From: Rhodanobacteraceae bacterium
Lineage (GTDB): Bacteria; Pseudomonadota; Gammaproteobacteria; Xanthomonadales; Rhodanobacteraceae
Assembly (NCBI GenBank): GCA_025928735.1
Contig: JAICIW010000070.1
Span: 1 to 8,675 of the forward strand
Direction: 5' to 3'
Length of the DNA stretch: 8,675 nt
Every line of letters starts with the position of its first letter. The first letter of the stretch is position 1. This document shows, piece by piece, positions 6,915 to 8,675 of the stretch. Under the pieces are notes generated by a model. It worked only from the letters and a program-made list of their open reading frames with translations. It ran no database searches and had not been told where the DNA came from. The translations under genes and the position numbers were made by a program.

Positions 6915-6940
6915 ATCCCCATCGGCCGACCGGTGGGGAT
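6915..6940 (+). promoter_or_regulatory. rluD leader hairpin containing the ribosome binding site
   Basis: ATCCCCATCGG (6915-6925) pairs with CCGGTGGGGAT (6930-6940) over 11 positions, ten Watson-Crick and one T-G, closing the 4-nt loop CCGA. The only Shine-Dalgarno for rluD, GGGGA at 6935-6939, is wholly inside the 3' arm, seven bases before the GTG start at 6947. If transcribed, the folded form would hide the RBS. That suggests translational control, although the same dyad could instead be a DNA operator between bamD and rluD. The pairing is read directly; the role is inference. Confidence 0.5.
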
Positions 6941-6946
6941 GCCGGC

Positions 6947-7912
6947 GTGGCTGAACGGGCGTCCCGCGCGGAGATACCGCCCGATCTGGCCGGGCAACGC
7001 TTCGACCAGATCCTGCCCGGGTTGTTCCCCGGGCATTCGCGCTCGCACCTGGCCGGCGAGGTCAAGGCCGGGCGCATCCGGCTGGACGGCCGCGAAGTGC
7101 CGCCGCGCACGCGGGTCCGCGGTGGCGAGAGCGTCGATTGGCAGCGTTCCGACGCGCCGGTGCTGGGCGATCGGCCCGAGGCCATTGATCTCGCCATCGT
7201 GTTCGAAGATGACAACCTGCTGGTGCTCGACAAGCCTGCCGGCCTGGTGGTGCATCCCGGGGCGGGCAATCCGGCCGGCACGTTGTTGAACGCGTTGCTG
7301 CACCACGACCCGAAACTGGCGCAGATTCCGCGCGCGGGCATCGTGCACCGGTTGGACAAGGACACCTCGGGCCTGCTGGTGGTCGCGCGCTCGCTGCCCG
7401 CGCAGACCGCGCTGGTCGCGATGCTTGCCGCGCGCCACATCCATCGTCGCTACGTCGCGATCGTCAATGGCGTACCGGTCGCGGGCGGCACGGTCGATGC
7501 GCCGCTGGATCGCCACCCGACCGATCGACTGCGGCGCGCCGTGCAGGAGGGCGGACGTCCGGCGGTCACGCACTACCGCGTGCGCGAGAAGTTTCGCGCG
7601 CACGCGTCGCTGCAATGCGAACTGGAGTCCGGGCGCACCCACCAGATTCGCGTGCACATGGCACACGCGGGTTGGCCGTTGGTGGGCGATCCCTTGTATG
7701 GCCGCGGTTTGAAATTGCCACGCGGTGCGACGCCGCGTCTGACCGAGGCGCTGCGCGGGTTCAAACGTCAGGCCTTGCACGCCGAACACCTGGGGTTTGC
7801 GCATCCGGTCACCGGCGAAGCGCTGGCATTCGACGCCGAGCCGCCGCGGGATTTGCTCGACCTGCTGGAAGCGTTGCGCGAAGATGCCGCGGGTGCGGGA
7901 CGCGGGATTTGA
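6947..7912 (+). CDS. rluD: 23S rRNA pseudouridine(1911/1915/1917) synthase RluD
   Basis: Isomerises uridines in helix 69 of 23S rRNA to pseudouridine, late in 50S maturation. It is 321 aa, against 326 in E. coli. An S4 RNA-binding domain (about residues 17-63: QRFDQILPGLFPGHSRSHL, GRIRLDGREV) is followed by the RluA-family catalytic domain. That domain has the signature GIVHRLDKDTSGLLVVARS, with Asp137 the catalytic nucleophile, then ESGRTHQIRVHMAHAGWPLVGDPLYG. The start is GTG 6947. It gives MAERA..., which aligns with the known RluD N-terminus, and it is preceded by GGGGA with a 7-base spacer. ATGs at 6904 and 6939 are out of frame. RluA, RluC and TruC are paralogues, but the S4 domain plus the pgeF and bamD neighbours point to RluD. 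It is probably co-transcribed with pgeF 80 bases downstream. Confidence 0.96.
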   Translation: MAERASRAEIPPDLAGQRFDQILPGLFPGHSRSHLAGEVKAGRIRLDGREVPPRTRVRGGESVDWQRSDAPVLGDRPEAIDLAIVFEDDNLLVLDKPAGLVVHPGAGNPAGTLLNALLHHDPKLAQIPRAGIVHRLDKDTSGLLVVARSLPAQTALVAMLAARHIHRRYVAIVNGVPVAGGTVDAPLDRHPTDRLRRAVQEGGRPAVTHYRVREKFRAHASLQCELESGRTHQIRVHMAHAGWPLVGDPLYGRGLKLPRGATPRLTEALRGFKRQALHAEHLGFAHPVTGEALAFDAEPPRDLLDLLEALREDAAGAGRGI

Positions 7913-7940
7913 ATGGGAAGGCAACGGCACTATTTTTGCT

Positions 7941-7970
7941 CGTCATCCCGACGCAGGCCGGGATCCATTT
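7941..7970 (+). repeat. Dispersed palindromic repeat between rluD and pgeF
   Basis: CGTCATCCCGACGCAGGCCGGGATCCATTT, i.e. ATCCCG (7945-7950) and CGGGAT (7959-7964) around an 8-nt centre. In one plus frame it reads VIPTQAGIH, close to the VIPAQAGIQ-type string that marks a very common proteobacterial intergenic repeat, often seen in misannotated ORFs. It is unrelated to the TTGGGC repeats at 5739-5970. It falls in the 80-base gap between two probably co-transcribed genes, so the mRNA would carry the hairpin. Confidence 0.6.
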
Positions 7971-7992
7971 GCGCTGAATGAAGAATTGGGCG

Positions 7993-8675
7993 ATGTCGAC
8001 CAATATTGGCCAAGGCATCACGGATCATCTCGGTGCCTGGATCATCCCCGACTGGCCCGCGCCACCGGGCGTGCGCGCCGTGACCTCGACGCGCGAGGCG
8101 CCCGTCAGGGGCTCGCAGTCACCATTCGGCTTCAATGTCGGCACGCGCTGCGGCGATGATCCTGAAGCCGCCGCGCAGAACCGCACTTTCCTTCGCGACA
8201 CCTTGTCATTGCCCTCCGAACCGCGCTGGTTGCGGCAAGTGCACGGCACGCACGTCGAAGTTCAACCGGCACACGACGAACCGGAAGCCGACGCCGCGGT
8301 CGCCCGCACGCCCGGCACGGTGCTGGCGATCCAGACCGCCGATTGCTTGCCGGTGTTGTTCTGCAACGATGACGGCAGCGAAATCGGCGCCGCGCACGCG
8401 GGCTGGCGAGGCTTGTCGGCGGGCGTGCTGGAAACCACGCTGGCTGCGATGCACGCGCCGCGCGAAAAAGTCTTGGCGTGGCTCGGCCCCGCGATCGCCG
8501 CGCAGTCCTACGAAGTGGGCGACGAAGTGCGCGATGCTTTCCTCGCGCGCGATCCTGCCGCGGGTTCCGCCTTCACTGCGACCCGGCCGAATCACTGGCT
8601 ATGCGATTTGTACGCACTCGCGCGCCAGCGCCTGCGCGCCGCCGGCGTCACCCGCATCTGCGGCGGCGGCTTCGA
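7993..8675 (+). CDS. pgeF: Peptidoglycan editing factor PgeF (YfiH/laccase-domain family), 3' end missing
   Basis: The reading frame is open to the window edge: 227 codons from ATG 7993 plus two bases, with E. coli YfiH 243 aa long, so roughly the last 25-30 residues are missing. PgeF removes wrongly made UDP-MurNAc-L-Ser so that L-Ser does not enter the first position of the peptidoglycan stem peptide. Relatives (YlmD, LACC1/FAMIN) have purine-nucleoside activities. The family's metal-binding residues are present: His84 in RQVHGT, Cys118 in QTADCLPVLFCN and His135 in AHAGWRGL. WLGPAI and EVGDEVRDAF follow as in E. coli. Start choice: ATG 7993 has AAGAA seven bases upstream; an in-frame ATG at 7978 would add MKNWA and has no Shine-Dalgarno. 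The last visible residues, CGGGF, correspond to the region just before the family's final Cys/Tyr-rich segment. It is probably in an operon with rluD. Confidence 0.95.
   Translation, partial: MSTNIGQGITDHLGAWIIPDWPAPPGVRAVTSTREAPVRGSQSPFGFNVGTRCGDDPEAAAQNRTFLRDTLSLPSEPRWLRQVHGTHVEVQPAHDEPEADAAVARTPGTVLAIQTADCLPVLFCNDDGSEIGAAHAGWRGLSAGVLETTLAAMHAPREKVLAWLGPAIAAQSYEVGDEVRDAFLARDPAAGSAFTATRPNHWLCDLYALARQRLRAAGVTRICGGGF

Noticed and set aside
6866..7930. Extension of the bamD frame upstream to 7930 (635 aa)
   Set aside because: It is antisense to rluD. The lipoprotein signal with lipobox VGAC starts at 6865, so the upstream part is a chance open frame.
7615..8159. Plus-strand ORFs 7615-7977 and 7797-8159 bridging rluD and pgeF
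   Set aside because: Both read the rluD 3' end in other frames and cross the dispersed repeat (reading VIPTQAGIH or RHPDAGRDP), a known source of spurious ORFs. Clear rluD and pgeF frames account for the sequence.

Overview
The window looks like the chromosome of a GC-rich gammaproteobacterium. A member of Xanthomonadales/Lysobacterales (the Rhodanobacter/Dyella/Lysobacter side) is most likely. The reasons are the E. coli-type order bamD (divergent) rluD-pgeF, a diguanylate cyclase fused to a regulator-propeller sensor, a secreted S9 peptidase, and interspersed palindromic repeats of a type common in these genomes. The taxonomic placement is inference from gene content and style. It has not been tested by a search.

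Layout: (1) 62-3340, minus strand, encodes a large membrane-anchored diguanylate cyclase with a periplasmic beta-propeller, a Y_Y_Y domain, one TM helix, a coiled coil and a GGEEF domain. (2) A 222-bp divergent intergenic region (3341-3562) holds an overlapping pair of small dyads. (3) 3563-5662, plus strand, encodes an exported S9-family serine peptidase resembling dipeptidyl-peptidase 5, with a complete Ser/Asp/His triad. (4) 5663-6022 is a 360-bp gene-free stretch between convergent genes. It is filled with hairpins and three copies of one palindromic repeat family whose ends are constant and whose centres differ. (5) 6023-6865, minus strand, is bamD, the outer-membrane assembly lipoprotein. 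(6) An 81-bp divergent region carries a good -10 for bamD and a strong hairpin that hides the rluD ribosome binding site. (7) 6947-7912, plus strand, is rluD (23S rRNA pseudouridine synthase). (8) A short gap contains a second, unrelated palindromic repeat. (9) 7993 to the window end is pgeF (peptidoglycan editing factor), cut off by the edge.

How the genes fit together: bamD, rluD and pgeF are housekeeping genes in a widely conserved neighbourhood covering envelope assembly, ribosome maturation and cell-wall quality control. The cyclase and peptidase form a divergent pair of envelope proteins, one sensing from the periplasm and one degrading peptides there or outside. A functional link between them is only suggested by the shared upstream region.

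I found no mobile element, CRISPR array, tRNA/rRNA or clear novel multi-gene system. The most interesting unexplained signals are the RBS-sequestering hairpin in front of rluD and the repeat cluster at 5739-5970.
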